Source of the DNA: Flavobacterium branchiicola
GTDB lineage: Bacteria > Bacteroidota > Bacteroidia > Flavobacteriales > Flavobacteriaceae
Assembly (NCBI RefSeq): GCF_018383905.1
Contig: NZ_JAGYWA010000003.1
Location: 460,931-524,930 of the forward strand
DNA length: 64,000 nt
Reading direction: 5' to 3'
Shown here: positions 20,001 through 30,300 of the stretch, piece after piece
Layout: each line of letters begins with the position of its first letter
Numbering within the stretch: position 1 is the stretch's first letter
Notes under the pieces: generated by a model
The model's input: only the letters and a program-made list of their open reading frames with translations
Database searches by the model: none
What the model was told of the DNA's origin: nothing
Position numbers and translations under genes: made by a program

Positions 20001-20186
20001 AAAGGAAAAATTCCCATCAAAATCAGTCGAAGTACTGGTTTTGGTACCTGAAATAATTACTGTCGCACCAGGAAGCGGCATTCCGTCATCTGAGGAAATT
20101 ACCGTTCCTTTTATTCCGTTTTCCTGCGCCGTCATAATCAGCATCGGAAAGAAGAAAAATAGAAAATAAATAATCTTACTTTTCAT
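17082..20186 (-). CDS. SusC/RagA-family TonB-linked outer membrane transporter
   Basis: The 1034-residue protein has a signal peptide, a carboxypeptidase-like beta-sandwich (GIKGTVISSDDGMPLPGATV, about 24-43), a TonB box region near VVVTGYSKQKK, and a plug domain with the SusC motif LYVIDGMPTK and the SIYGSRASNGVIIITTKKGK stretch. A 22-strand barrel ending in FTAGLNFTL follows, with the terminal aromatic-hydrophobic pattern used for outer membrane insertion. It is paired with SusD and preceded by a 183-bp gap that may hold a separate promoter. It should import fructo-oligosaccharides using TonB energy. Confidence 0.97.
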   Translation of the reverse strand: MKSKIIYFLFFFFPMLIMTAQENGIKGTVISSDDGMPLPGATVIISGTKTSTSTDFDGNFSFPDVSSEAVIVVSFIGYAPQTIAVKGQKTINVTLKVDNNQLNEVVVTGYSKQKKTDITGAVAVVNMKDVMKQPEPNPIKALQGRVAGVKVTSDGSPSGGNTKVVIRGVGTLNNTDPLYVIDGMPTKSGMHELNPNDIETIQVLKDASSASIYGSRASNGVIIITTKKGKEGKMRINFSTYASFSDYSRKLDVLNANQFGQALWQANINDGLNPNNNNLRYQFDWSVNNNKPQLNKVLVPEYLDNEQTLKSSNTDWYDAISQTGVANSYDLSVSNASDKGNYVFSLGYYGNEGVVKTTDFERISARMNSSYKYFDGKLVIGENFSLNRTNEVTDPGVLDPALRALPIIPVHTVDGIGWGGPVGGMNDRQNPVRLLEYNKDNKYDYLRLFGNAYADLEIIKNLHIKTSFGMDYGSYKKRTLQRSYKSGYLQNDQTSVTIDQSISDKWTWTNTAIYSLNFGKSNLNLMAGTEMYKDTYDTNTLRKNDFLIETPDYMYPDAGTGESFTSGTSTVYSLMSYFGKADYEFDNRYLVSATIRRDGSSRFGKNNQFGTFPAVSAGWRISNESFIKDKITAISDLKLRAGWGQTGNQEISNTAVYSLYLASYAGGSPTWATSYGTAYDIAGNGNGLLPSGFIATQSGNDDLKWETTTQTNVGLDFGFFKQKLSGSIDYYIKKTDDILVLPPYLGVIGEGGNRWVNGASMENKGWEFSLGYHDETSFGLKYDISGNISANKNKITQLPDEVKNNYGGDGLNDNILGRPINSMYGYVTDGLFTSQDQVVNSAIQEGKGLGRIRYKDLNGDGTITDKDRTWIGNPNPGFQYGINLNLAYKNFDFTTFWEGTGNVDVINNTKYQTDFWSVDDVGSNKGTRLLNAWSLDNPNSTIPALTTVDRNAESRFSTYYVENGSYLKLRVLQFGYSLPKELLKKLSMDNFRLYISGQNLLIIDSKSFRGVDPENAGFGYPQPTTFTAGLNFTL

Positions 20187-20369
20187 AAATTAATGGTTTT
20201 GGTTATATTTAATTGGTTAATTACGTAGTTAGTATTTCGATTGTAATTTTTACACAACCGATCATTTCAGAATGAAGCATAAAAGATCCGAAAGCAATAC
20301 TCTTTCTAGTGTTTTCAAGCTTTGACTGTGATTTTTTTTACTGATTAAAAAGAATTCCGTTATTCTTTC

Positions 20370-21986
20370 TTAGTGACTTTTTGCAACATTTAATTCCTGA
20401 ATTTTAAAATTGTTTATTTCTATTTTCTCTTTTGATGAAATAGAAAGTGCAGAAAATGGTTTGTTCAAGAAAAAGATTTCCGTCATTACTTTTTCACCAT
20501 TGTTATAAAAGATTTCAATTGAAGTTTTATCTAAAACAATTTTAAATGCAGCACTTTTTTGGCTTCCTTCCAAAAACGCTTTACTTACAGTTGAAGCAAA
20601 TTTATCTGAGAAATCAATTTTACCGGCTTTAGAACGATCAATAAACAAATAATTCTCTTTGTTGTTTAAACCAAAACTTAAAGATTCTCCGTCTAAATTT
20701 GAAAGTCTAAAAGTGTAGTTACTCTGTTTTAAATTTTTTAAATCTAAACTAATAACACTTTGAGTCAAATCGTTGAAACCGTCTTTTACTAATGTTAAAT
20801 TTCCTTTTCCGTTTAAACTCTTCGCACTAATAGTTTCAGCAACATAATTATCGAGTTCTCTTACCGGCTTGCTTATCAAATTATAATAGTTTCCTTTTTT
20901 GATTAATTGCAATTCACGCGGAATCGTTGTGCTGCTTCTCCAGGCCGTTGTTGGAACTTGCTGCGCATAATCCCAATTTGACATCCATCCAATAAATAAT
21001 CGTCTTCCGTCTGAAGTGGGAACATTATTCCAGGTTACTCCGGCGTAATTGTCTTTTCCATAATCTGTCCAAACTCCTTTTTCGTTTTTTACTCTTTCAG
21101 CAAAACTATTATCCATTGTAAATGTTTTTCCGTCAAAATCTCCAACAAAATATTGAACTCCGGAACCTCCGTTTGGTCCGCCCGGATTAAGATTTACAAT
21201 TAAAACCCATTTTTTCTCTTTTGTTCCCTCTACTTTTATTTCGAAGAAATCAGGACATTCCCAAACGCCGCCGTGAGCACCAATATTTTTTCCAAATTCA
21301 GATACAAATTCCCAATTTTTTAGATTTGATGATTTGTAGAATTGTGCACGATCTTGTGCTGCCAAAACCATTATCCATTGTTTGTGTGTTTCATCCCACG
21401 AAACTTTTGGATCACGAAAATCACGAATTCCAGGGTTTTTCACGACAGGATTTCCTTCCTCAAATTTCTGCCATGTAATACCATTATCATTCGAAAAAGC
21501 AATATCCTGTTGTTCTACATCAATTTTGCCTTCTTTCTCTTTCGTCATATCGTGCAAAGTATAAACTGCGATAATCGGAGCTGTTTTTCCTGTTCCTAAA
21601 CCGGATGTATTGTGTGTGTCAACCACTGCACTTCCGGAAAATATATATTTGTCTTTATCAGGATAAATCGCAATTGGCAATTCTTCCCATTTAATTAAAT
21701 CTTTAGAAATAGCGTGTCCCCAGTGCATTGGTCCCCATTTATTTCCGTCGGGATAATGTTGGTAAAACAAATGATAATAGCCATTGGCGAAAAACATTCC
21801 GTTGGGATCATTCATCCAGCCTTTTTTTGGCGTAAAATGAAAATTTGGACGATACATTTGTTCTTCAGCTAAGCTTGATACAGTTACTTCAGAAGTTTGT
21901 GCAATTGCAGACGTTGGTTTAAATCCAGTTATCGACAGTAAGACGGCACTATAAAGAGCTAACGGCAGATGTTTCTTTGATTTCAT
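20370..21986 (-). CDS. Glycoside hydrolase family 32 protein (levanase/exo-fructosidase)
   Basis: The 538-residue protein has a cleavable signal peptide (about 1-30, ending SAIAQ) and all three GH32 signatures. These are the nucleophile Asp60 in WMNDPNG (57-63), the transition-state stabiliser in FRDPKVSWD, and the acid/base glutamate in WECPDFFEI. A C-terminal beta-sandwich (about 390-530) completes the family length. It should release fructose from fructan or sucrose-type substrates in the periplasm. Its start lies 38 bp inside the upstream sugar-porter gene, so the two are translationally linked. Exo-activity is inferred from the periplasmic location and locus context. Confidence 0.95.
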   Translation of the reverse strand: MKSKKHLPLALYSAVLLSITGFKPTSAIAQTSEVTVSSLAEEQMYRPNFHFTPKKGWMNDPNGMFFANGYYHLFYQHYPDGNKWGPMHWGHAISKDLIKWEELPIAIYPDKDKYIFSGSAVVDTHNTSGLGTGKTAPIIAVYTLHDMTKEKEGKIDVEQQDIAFSNDNGITWQKFEEGNPVVKNPGIRDFRDPKVSWDETHKQWIMVLAAQDRAQFYKSSNLKNWEFVSEFGKNIGAHGGVWECPDFFEIKVEGTKEKKWVLIVNLNPGGPNGGSGVQYFVGDFDGKTFTMDNSFAERVKNEKGVWTDYGKDNYAGVTWNNVPTSDGRRLFIGWMSNWDYAQQVPTTAWRSSTTIPRELQLIKKGNYYNLISKPVRELDNYVAETISAKSLNGKGNLTLVKDGFNDLTQSVISLDLKNLKQSNYTFRLSNLDGESLSFGLNNKENYLFIDRSKAGKIDFSDKFASTVSKAFLEGSQKSAAFKIVLDKTSIEIFYNNGEKVMTEIFFLNKPFSALSISSKEKIEINNFKIQELNVAKSH

Positions 21987-23307
21987 TTTTGTGGTTATTT
22001 TTGTTAGTTAGTGTTTCACTTAATACTTCTAAAGAGATTCCTTTTGTTTCCGGCATCAGAAAAATTACAAATAGTAACTGCAATACCATCATGAGCGTAA
22101 AAATAAGGAATACAACTTCTGGTCCGATTTCTGAAAATAACATCGGAATTAAAGACGGAATAATCGCTGCCAAAACCCAGTGTACAGAACTTCCGAATGC
22201 TTGTCCTGAGGCACGAATGTGATTTGGAAATATTTCTGAAATAAAAACCCAAATTACAGCGCCCTGTCCAATGGCATGTGAAGCAATAAACAAGAAAAGG
22301 AAAATAGGAACTGACAAACCGCCCCAATTGTAATAAAAAGAAGCCGATACTAATCCGAGCGAAATGATATATCCAACTGAACCAATGTACATTAACAACT
22401 TTCTTCCTAATTTGTCAATTAATGCTACACCAATCAAGGTGAAAATAAGATTGGTAACTCCGATTCCGATACTGCTTAATAAAGCTGTATTTTGTCCTAA
22501 TCCTGCTTCTTCAAAAATTCTTGGCGCATAATATAGAAATGCATTAATTCCCGAAAACTGATTAAAAAATGCAATTAAGAAAGCCAGAATCAACGGGAAA
22601 CGGTATTTTTTCATGAATATATTCTCGTGTTTGGTAACGCCGTTTTCTCTCGAATCATCCATTAAATCAGTAATATTTGCCGTTGGATCAATTGTATATA
22701 AAACCTTGCGTGCTTCCTCATCGCGGTTTTTAGACAAAAGCCATCTTGGACTTTCGGGAATTGTCAAAATAGTCAGAATATAAATAACAGAAGGAATTGC
22801 CTGAACGCCTATCATCCATCTCCAGGCATTTTCGCCAATATCTTTTAAAAAATAATTCGAAATAAAAGCAATTAAAATACCCAGTACAATATTGAATTGA
22901 TATAAAGCGACCAGTCTTCCTCTTTTATCTGCAGGAGCAATTTCTGAAACATAAGCCGGAGCAGCAATGGTTGAAGCACCAACTCCTAGACCTCCGATAA
23001 ATCTGAAGGCAGCAAATACAAAAGGATCATTTGCAAAAGCAGCACCAATTGCAGAAACAAAATATAAAATACCGATCCAGAACAAGGTTTTTTTCCGGCC
23101 AATCTTATTAGTTGGGATTCCACCAAAAATAGCCCCGACTACAGTTCCCCATAATGCCATTGCCATAACAACAGAACCATGAAAAGCATCAGATGAATGC
23201 CAAAGAAGCTGCAATTGTTTATCAGCTCCAGAAATAACTACGGTATCAAAACCGAAAAGAAAACCTGCCAGTGCAGCAGTAACAGACCAAATCAATATCT
23301 TATTCAT
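21949..23307 (-). CDS. MFS sugar porter (sugar:H+ symporter family)
   Basis: The 452-residue protein shows 12 membrane segments and the sugar-porter signatures: FGFDTVVISGA in helix 1, NKIGRKKTL and DKLGRKLLM in loops 2-3 and 8-9, PESPRWLLSKNRDEEA after helix 6 and PETKGISLE at the C-terminus. These are the GLUT/XylE-type motifs. It is the first gene of the fructan operon and should carry fructose across the inner membrane for the fructokinase. A 230-bp AT-rich gap upstream separates it from the hybrid sensor and carries a candidate operator. Confidence 0.94.
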   Translation of the reverse strand: MNKILIWSVTAALAGFLFGFDTVVISGADKQLQLLWHSSDAFHGSVVMAMALWGTVVGAIFGGIPTNKIGRKKTLFWIGILYFVSAIGAAFANDPFVFAAFRFIGGLGVGASTIAAPAYVSEIAPADKRGRLVALYQFNIVLGILIAFISNYFLKDIGENAWRWMIGVQAIPSVIYILTILTIPESPRWLLSKNRDEEARKVLYTIDPTANITDLMDDSRENGVTKHENIFMKKYRFPLILAFLIAFFNQFSGINAFLYYAPRIFEEAGLGQNTALLSSIGIGVTNLIFTLIGVALIDKLGRKLLMYIGSVGYIISLGLVSASFYYNWGGLSVPIFLFLFIASHAIGQGAVIWVFISEIFPNHIRASGQAFGSSVHWVLAAIIPSLIPMLFSEIGPEVVFLIFTLMMVLQLLFVIFLMPETKGISLEVLSETLTNKNNHKNEIKETSAVSSL

Positions 23308-23437
23308 TGTACATGTATTAAAAACTTGTTGCTAAGATATCTGCAAAAAAAACAACTTATTTTTAATGATGTTACAATTTATTTCTTTAAATATTGATAT
23401 ATTGATATTTTAAACACAAAACCTTTATTTACAATGC

Positions 23438-23465
23438 TTTACGAATATTAAAAAACTTTTACGAA
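23438..23465. promoter_or_regulatory. Candidate operator for the hybrid two-component regulator (direct repeat)
   Basis: TTTACGAA occurs at 23438-23445 and again at 23458-23465, a 20-bp step, in the gap upstream of the sugar porter. AraC-type DNA-binding domains, such as the output domain of the neighbouring sensor, usually bind tandem half-sites about two helical turns apart. No second instance was found upstream of susC, so the assignment is tentative. Confidence 0.4.
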
Positions 23466-23537
23466 AACCTTGTAGTTTCGATTTTGTTACATAACGTTTA
23501 AAAATGATACCTGAAATGAATCAATTTCAGAAGTAAA

Positions 23538-26276
23538 TTAATTGGACGTTTTATATTCTTTAGGAGAAATTCCAAATTTATTCTTAAAAGCGGTAGAAAA
23601 ATAATTTGGAGAAGAGAATCCAAGCGAGTATGCAATCTCTGAAATATTCATTTCATTTGACTTTAAAAGCTCTGCTGCTTTCTCTAATTTGACATTATTA
23701 ATATGATCGCTAATGTTAATTCCAATTATGGCTTTAACTTTTCTATACAGTTGAACTCTTGATACGCCTAATTTATCCGCCAAATCTTCAACAGAAAACT
23801 TCGGATTTTCGACATTCTTCTTAATAATCTCATTCATTTTGGTAATGAAAGTCTGTTCCTGATTTCCGAATTTAGATTCTGGTTCAACTCGATAAATATT
23901 GTTTGTATAATAATAACGTAGTTTTTCTCTGTTGAAAAGTAAACTTGAAATAGATTGTTTTAAAATCGAAAGGCTAAAAGGTTTTGTCAAATACTGGTCT
24001 ACTCCACTTTGTAAGCCTTTTAAAACCGATTCTTTATTGCTTTGCGCCGTTAAAATTATAATTGGAATATGAGAAGAACGTAAGTCTTTCTTTAGTTCCC
24101 TGCTAATTTCGTAACCATCTTTATCAACCAAATTAATGTCGCAGATGATAATATCCGGAATAATTTCCAGGGCTTTTTCGATGGCATCGCTTCCGTCCGA
24201 ATTATAAACTACATATTCGTTTGAAAGTTTGGCTTTTAAAAAATTGACCAAATCTACATTGTCTTCTATGATTAACAGCGAATGTTTTTCGGCATCAGAA
24301 ATGGTATTTACTTCTTTTAAATCCGGTTCAATACTCAGGTTATCTGTAATCAAACTTGGAATACTAATGAGGTTTTCTACTTTCTGAATAATCTCTCCGG
24401 GTTGCAAATGACTGTTTCCTTTTAATAAAGTAATTACAAATTCGCTTCCTTGTTTTGATTTCAATTCAATACTTCCCTGATGCAGGAGAACAAATTCCTT
24501 AGACAAATGCAAACCAATTCCTGAACTGTTTTTATTGTTGTTTGAAGCTCTGAAAAAAGGATTAAAAACATTAGAAAGCTCATCGTCGGGAATTCCGATT
24601 CCTGAATCTTTAAAATGAATCTTTACTGTATTATCTTGGTTTTCGATAATTGAAATGCTAATTTTTCCGTTGTCAGGCGTAAATTTAAAAGCATTCGACA
24701 ATAAATTGAAATATACTTTATCCATTAAACCGCGATCGATAAACAGTTCCAGATTTTTGTTTTTACAGATTAATTGAAAATCAATATTTCTTCGGGCAGC
24801 TTCACCTTTAAAGTTCGCCATTACTTCATTAGAAAAATCATAAATTTTAGTATTTGAAGCTCTTAGTGTGAATTTTTGTTCTTCAATTTTCCTGAAATCC
24901 AGTAATTGATTGATCAATCGCAATAATCTGTTGGAGTTTTTGTGAATCAATTTCACTTCATCGATTAATGCAGTCCCTTTAATTTTTTCATTTTCGATTA
25001 AAGATTCCACATAACTCATTATTAAAGTAATCGGGGTTTTAAATTCATGCGATAATCCCGTAAAGAAATTCAGTTTTGCTTCATTACTTTTTGCGGCAAT
25101 CTCAGCCATTTCCTGAATTTCGTTATTCTGATCAATTACCGTTTGATTGATTCTTTCCAGTTCTTTTTTCTTTTTTGAGATCGAAATCGTCGAATAAATA
25201 CTGTAAATCGTTAAACTCAAAATAATTACAAGAAAAAAGCTCAGCAGTCGCACTAAGTTATTCTGCGAAGCATATTCTCTTTCCTGTATGTTAATCGCGC
25301 CTTGTTGCGACTCGATTACCAATTGCTGCTGATCGACTTTATCCATTTGGTTTTCGATAATTTCAGCATTGTTTTTATCAATTACAATCGTATTTAGAAT
25401 ATTGTTTCTAGCAATTGATTCTTTGTTATACATTTTTAGCGCCAGTTTCAACGCTTCGTTTCCTCCGGTTGGATATAAAATTGTGCCGTCAAGAACGCCG
25501 CTTTTTACTAGCTCAATTCCGCCATTTACCGTATTTAATGCATCAACACCAATAAACTTAATTTTTTTTTCTAAACCTAAAGTCTTAGCTGTTTCCCAGG
25601 CGCTTAAAGCCATTCTGTCGTTTTGAGCGAAGATATATTCCACATTTGGGTTTTGCAGAAGAATTGTTTTTAAAGGTGCTTTAACCGATTCTTTTTCCCA
25701 ATTGCCCTGAATAGTATTTACAATCTTAAAGCGTTTGTTTTCATTGATAATCTGATTGAAACCCAATGTTCTTTCGTAAGCAGGAGATGATCCGCTGGCG
25801 CCTGTAATTTGTATAATAGTTCCCGAACCTTTACTATGCGAGACAATATAACGCGCAGCGATTCGGCCAATTTCGATATTATCGGCTCCAAGATAAGCGG
25901 TGTAACTTTCTCCTTCAATTTTTCGATCCACAACAAGAACCGGAATTCCCGCTTTTATGGATTTTTCCACAACTGCGGTTAAAGGTTTGGACTGAATTGG
26001 CGATACAATAATAACATCCACTTTGTTGGAAATAAAGCGTTCTATATCTTCGATTTGTTTTTCGACATTATTATTGGCGTCTTTGATTCTCAAATCTACT
26101 TCCGGATGCAGCGAAGCTTCAATTTTTATAGAACTGTTCATTTGTTTTCGCCAGTCATCGGTAGTCATCGCCTGCGAAAAACCAACTTTAATTTTGTCTC
26201 CCTGTTTTTGCTTGCAGGAAACCAGACTTAATGATGCTACAAAAAGCAACAAAATATATTTTATAAATTGATACAT
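23538..26276 (-). CDS. Hybrid two-component system sensor/regulator with periplasmic sugar-binding domain (fructose-type HTCS)
   Basis: The ATG at 26276 was chosen because it opens a lipoprotein-like signal (MYQFIKYILLLF, ending VSCKQKQ); an upstream ATG at 26324 adds 16 residues with no signal character. The 912-residue protein has these parts in order: a LacI/ribose-binding type periplasmic domain (KVGFSQAM through DGTILYPTGG), a membrane helix, a histidine kinase with SHEFKTPITLI and an ATP-binding domain (GIGIPDDE, SSGIGLHLSK), a receiver with IIICDINLVDKDG, and an AraC output domain (ISEIAYSLGFSSPNYFSTAF). This is the architecture of the fructose-sensing regulator BT1754. It should activate the adjacent fructan locus when fructose is bound. 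Confidence 0.93.
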   Translation of the reverse strand: MYQFIKYILLLFVASLSLVSCKQKQGDKIKVGFSQAMTTDDWRKQMNSSIKIEASLHPEVDLRIKDANNNVEKQIEDIERFISNKVDVIIVSPIQSKPLTAVVEKSIKAGIPVLVVDRKIEGESYTAYLGADNIEIGRIAARYIVSHSKGSGTIIQITGASGSSPAYERTLGFNQIINENKRFKIVNTIQGNWEKESVKAPLKTILLQNPNVEYIFAQNDRMALSAWETAKTLGLEKKIKFIGVDALNTVNGGIELVKSGVLDGTILYPTGGNEALKLALKMYNKESIARNNILNTIVIDKNNAEIIENQMDKVDQQQLVIESQQGAINIQEREYASQNNLVRLLSFFLVIILSLTIYSIYSTISISKKKKELERINQTVIDQNNEIQEMAEIAAKSNEAKLNFFTGLSHEFKTPITLIMSYVESLIENEKIKGTALIDEVKLIHKNSNRLLRLINQLLDFRKIEEQKFTLRASNTKIYDFSNEVMANFKGEAARRNIDFQLICKNKNLELFIDRGLMDKVYFNLLSNAFKFTPDNGKISISIIENQDNTVKIHFKDSGIGIPDDELSNVFNPFFRASNNNKNSSGIGLHLSKEFVLLHQGSIELKSKQGSEFVITLLKGNSHLQPGEIIQKVENLISIPSLITDNLSIEPDLKEVNTISDAEKHSLLIIEDNVDLVNFLKAKLSNEYVVYNSDGSDAIEKALEIIPDIIICDINLVDKDGYEISRELKKDLRSSHIPIIILTAQSNKESVLKGLQSGVDQYLTKPFSLSILKQSISSLLFNREKLRYYYTNNIYRVEPESKFGNQEQTFITKMNEIIKKNVENPKFSVEDLADKLGVSRVQLYRKVKAIIGINISDHINNVKLEKAAELLKSNEMNISEIAYSLGFSSPNYFSTAFKNKFGISPKEYKTSN

Positions 26277-26310
26277 GAAATTATAATTTATGTAAATGAG
26301 TATGGATATG

Positions 26311-26377
26311 TCTTTCTGAACCAACAGCTTGTCAAAATAATTAGGAAGGATTATTTTGGTGTGACAAGCAGAAAGGA
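26311..26377. promoter_or_regulatory. Nested inverted repeats upstream of the hybrid sensor
   Basis: Three sets of arms nest around one centre: CTTTCTG (from 26312) with CAGAAAG (to 26375), GCTTGTCA (26327-26334) with TGACAAGC (26362-26369), and CAAAATAAT (26333-26341) with ATTATTTTG (26350-26358). In the sensor transcript this gives a hairpin of about 65 nt, 35 bp before the ATG. It could be a leader RNA structure or an operator. The rest of the 343-bp gap (26277-26619) holds only the terminator described separately. Confidence 0.5.
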
Positions 26378-26480
26378 TATTATAAGAAGTAAAAGTAAAC
26401 TTTTATTTTATCTGCACAAAGAAATACTCTTTCTGAGGCCTTAAAACTTACATTCTGTTACTTAAAAGTCTCACAAACTA

Positions 26481-26515
26481 AAAAGCGGCTGAAGATTTCA
26501 TCTTCAACCGCTTTT
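26481..26515 (-). terminator. Rho-independent terminator, possibly bidirectional
   Basis: AAAAGCGG-C-TGAAGAT pairs with ATCTTCA-A-CCGCTTTT across a 3-nt loop, with one internal mismatch. On the minus strand a T-run follows. It lies about 105 bp after the stop of the NADP-binding oxidoreductase gene and should stop its transcript before the hybrid sensor. Confidence 0.75.
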
Positions 26516-26619
26516 AAAAAACCACATTAAACAAACCACCAAAACCGTATATAAATGTTCCCCAAAATTTAGCTTAGCATTTTTGTTGTTCCTTGTTTAT
26601 TGTTTCATTTTCATTAGTA

Positions 26620-27156
26620 CTAATTCATTCTATCTAATTGGTCATCTAAATCAATTCCTGCCAAATCCAGGGTTTTGAAAAAAGATTTTACTTTTCGCTT
26701 AGCCTGAGTATCTGTTCCTGTATAAAATATTTCGTTCCCCGTATGATTTTGATTTTTATGCAATAGTATATTGGGTTCTACGATGTTCAGTAATTTTACG
26801 ACATGTGCATCTGGCAAAAGAGATGCTATAATTTCGCTTGATGTTTTTACTGTACTCGAAAAACATTCTGTACTAAAGATCGGATTATTGGTATGTATTA
26901 TAATTTTTTCACTCATATCCGGCAAATCACTCAAAAAACTCTTTAGATCTTCACGCGGCACAAACAATATTATAATACCAGCTTTTACAGCCTGCTCTTT
27001 ATTTACCAACTTTACTTTCGATCCCATTTTTTGTACACACTCTCTTATAATATTATTATCACGGTTATGATTAATCAATACATCGTGTCCTGACTGAGCT
27101 GCTCTGTTCGCAAAATCCATTGTAATGCTGGATACGCCTACTATACCTATTTTCAT
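26620..27156 (-). CDS. NADP(H)-dependent oxidoreductase of the F420-reductase/NADP-binding fold
   Basis: The 178-residue protein starts with a Rossmann nucleotide-binding segment MKIGIVGVSSITMDFANRAA. It continues with NHNRD after the second strand, ILFVPREDLKSFL after the fourth, and a C-terminal part resembling NADPH:F420 reductase-like proteins (DAHVVKLLNIVEPNIL). The glycine motif is unusual: GVSSITMDFA replaces GxGxxG, so cofactor binding may be altered. It stands alone, divergent from the propeller sensor kinase, and has its own terminator. The physiological substrate is unknown. Confidence 0.7.
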   Translation of the reverse strand: MKIGIVGVSSITMDFANRAAQSGHDVLINHNRDNNIIRECVQKMGSKVKLVNKEQAVKAGIIILFVPREDLKSFLSDLPDMSEKIIIHTNNPIFSTECFSSTVKTSSEIIASLLPDAHVVKLLNIVEPNILLHKNQNHTGNEIFYTGTDTQAKRKVKSFFKTLDLAGIDLDDQLDRMN

Positions 27157-27169
27157 ACGCTCTCTATTT

Positions 27170-27262
27170 TTAGTGTGATTGCTACACTAACAAATATAGT
27201 GGTATATTATGATTAAGAGATTTATAGTATCGTACCAATAAATCTACATTGTTGTAGATTTA
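27170..27262. promoter_or_regulatory. Divergent control region with two inverted repeats
   Basis: TTAGTGT-N7-ACACTAA (27170-27190) begins 13 bp upstream of the ATG of the oxidoreductase gene. AAATCTACA-N4-TGTAGATTT (about 27240-27261) lies in the middle of the gap, and the second arm can alternatively pair with a downstream CTACAAC. Both have the look of protein-binding sites for dimeric regulators. The regulators are unknown. Confidence 0.45.
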
Positions 27263-27335
27263 AAACTACAACCCTATAAATTATAAATTATGTTTGCTAT
27301 GTTTGTTCTTATAAAAGAACTATACCAATCTCATA

Positions 27336-30300
27336 ATGATGCCATTATCACATCTTCGCTATTGTTGTATTTTCCTGTTTTTAACTACAGTTAAAGCAGT
27401 TTGTCAGGAAAATTATATAGCCAAATGGTATACGGCTGATAATAATGAGTTACCTCAAAGCAGTGTAAATGCTATCGTTTCTGATAAATATAATTTTATC
27501 TGGCTTACAACAGAAAATGGACTTGTTCGTTATGATGGCAATGACTTTCGCACCTTTAATACTTCTTCAACAAATTTAGAATACAGTCGCTTTTTTGATA
27601 TTTTCGGAAGTATTAAAAAAGACAGTCTGGTTTGTTATAATGAAGGCAAAAAAGAACAAGTTCTGATCAGACAGGGTAAAATTCACATTACAAAAAAAGA
27701 CAGTCCAATTTTAAACAAAAGCCGAAACGGAAAACACTTTTTCTCGCATGACGGACTTCCTTCCAACAAAACAATAAATCCGCAAGAACCCTATTTTATA
27801 AAACTTTCTGACGGAAATCTCTTTTTTATTGATCCCGAAAATGTCGAATTGTGTGATGCTAAAATGAATAGCATATACAAACTAGCGTATAAAAGCAAAA
27901 CTATATTTCGCTTTTTTGTAATCCATGATACGCTCTTTTATCTTTATGAAGATGGTCGTTATGATTGTTTTTCGAAAAATGGAAAATCTTCAGGAAAGCT
28001 GGATTCTGCTCTTTTTACAGGAAAACAAAAACTGTTCTGGAACATTACTACAAGTCAGGTTTTTATTGCTGTAAAAAACAAAATAGCTCTTTTAGGAAAT
28101 CAATCCGATCAATTAGCAATTACACCTGTTGTAGATTTTAAAGAGTTTGAAAAGAGCAACATTATCTCTGTTTATCTTGATCGCAAAAATCAAAAATTAT
28201 ATCTAGGAAGCAGTACAAACGGATTATGTATCATTTCGTTTCCTGAATTTAATACCGTGAAAAAAGATGTGCAGAAAACAGAAGTGTATTACGGAGCACT
28301 GGCTCTTAATGACAGTACAATTGTAACGGCAAAAGGTCAAATTTTCAGTAATAAAAAACTGGTAGACAGTATCTCATTTGACAAAAGTTTTTTTCTGGAT
28401 GAAGAAATTACAATTGCAAAAGATAGCGATCAGAATTTATGGGTGGGCAGAAACAAAAATGTACATTGCTATTTAAAAAAATCAGCCTATAAAGAACATC
28501 TTACGTATAATTTTGGTCAAAACATAAAAACCATATTTCGGGATCAGGATAATACCATCTGGATTAGTGTTGGACAGGATGAATTTCATAAAGCAAAACT
28601 TTATTGTGTAAAAAATGGTTCAGTTAAACTAATCACGATTAGTGAATACAATATTAATTTTATAGCACAATACGACTTTAATACTTTGTTTCTGGGTACG
28701 ACAAATGGTTTGCTAAAATATCAGATCAATTCAGAGAACTTGATTTATGTTAAAAACTCTGAGAAAATAAATATTAGAAGTATATTTATAGACAGCGAAA
28801 AAAAGGTCTGGCTAACTACTTATCAAAAAGGTTTTTTTCTGTATTCAGATAATACCTTATATTCTTTCCCGAAAGACGAAAATAATTATCTCAATTCTTC
28901 GCATTGTATTATAGAAGACAAAAACGGTTTTTTCTGGATTCCTACCAATAAAGGGCTTTTTCAAATTTCGCGAAAAGCATTATTAGAATACAGTAAAAAG
29001 AAAACCCGTGTTATCTACTACCATCAATACAATAAATTTAATGGCTTTTTAACTAATGAATTTAACGGCGGATGCCAGCCTTGCGGTAATTTCCTCAAAA
29101 ACGATCAAATTGCGCTTCCGTCAATGAATGGCTTTGTTTTTTTTAATCCGTATAAGGTATCTCCTTTATTACCGGGCAAAGTTTTATTTATAGATAAGGT
29201 TCTTGTAGACCAGATAAACATTCAGCCCAAAGATACGATTACACTAAAAAATAATTTTCAGAGGGTAACGTTTTTTATCTCTTATCCGTATTATGGCAAT
29301 CAGGAAAACTTAAATTTTGAAGCCAAACTGGATAAAGCACCAAACAGTCGATGGGAAAAATTAAAAGGTGAAAAATCAATATCCTTCACCACATTGCCTC
29401 CAGGCGAATATACACTTACCATAAGAACATTAGCTGGTTTTAATGCTGCTTATGTCTACAAAAAGATTACCATAATTGTACCTGCAAAATTTCACCAAAC
29501 TTTTTGGTTTACCATTCTTATTTACCTTTTGGCCGCTTTATTTATTCTCTTTATATGGTACATAAGATTGTATTACATTAAACGAAACAACATAAGACTT
29601 AAAGAAGTTATTGCGCAAAAAACGAAAAAATTAGCCTCAACTGTTCGTAAATTAAAAACAACAAGAAACAATCTTAAGCAAGAAATTAAGCAACAGGAAA
29701 CACTGGTAAAAAGTATTAGTCATGATATTAAAAGTCCTTTAAAATTCCTGACCAATTCTATCAACCATTTGGCAGATAATGAAACCATTCAGGAAGACAG
29801 CAAACTAAAAAAACAATTAGGAACAATTCAAATGTCGACCATTCAGCTTTATGAATATGTCGAAAACCTGATTAAATATTCTTCGATTTTTATTGAAGGA
29901 AAAAAACTGGAAGACCAGCGTTATTCTTTATATGATCTGATTGAGGAGAAAATTCAAATTTTCAGAAAAATTGCTGAAGCCGAAAATATTGAGATTGTAA
30001 ACAGTGTACATCAGGATCTTGAAATTCGAACCAATAATAAAGCACTCTCTATTATAGTGCATAATTTACTTGATAATGCAATAAAAAACTCCAGTAACGG
30101 GCACATCGAATTATTTTCAGGTACAAAAGACAATGTTCTGATGTTAACGATAATCGATAACGGAAAAGGAATGAGCAGGGAACTTATTGAGTATTACCTT
30201 GATTTTTACCAAAATCCAATTGCAAAAAACTACCATCTGGGATTGCATATGATTATTGAGCTTTTGCTTATTATTGAAGGAAGTATCAATATACACAGTA

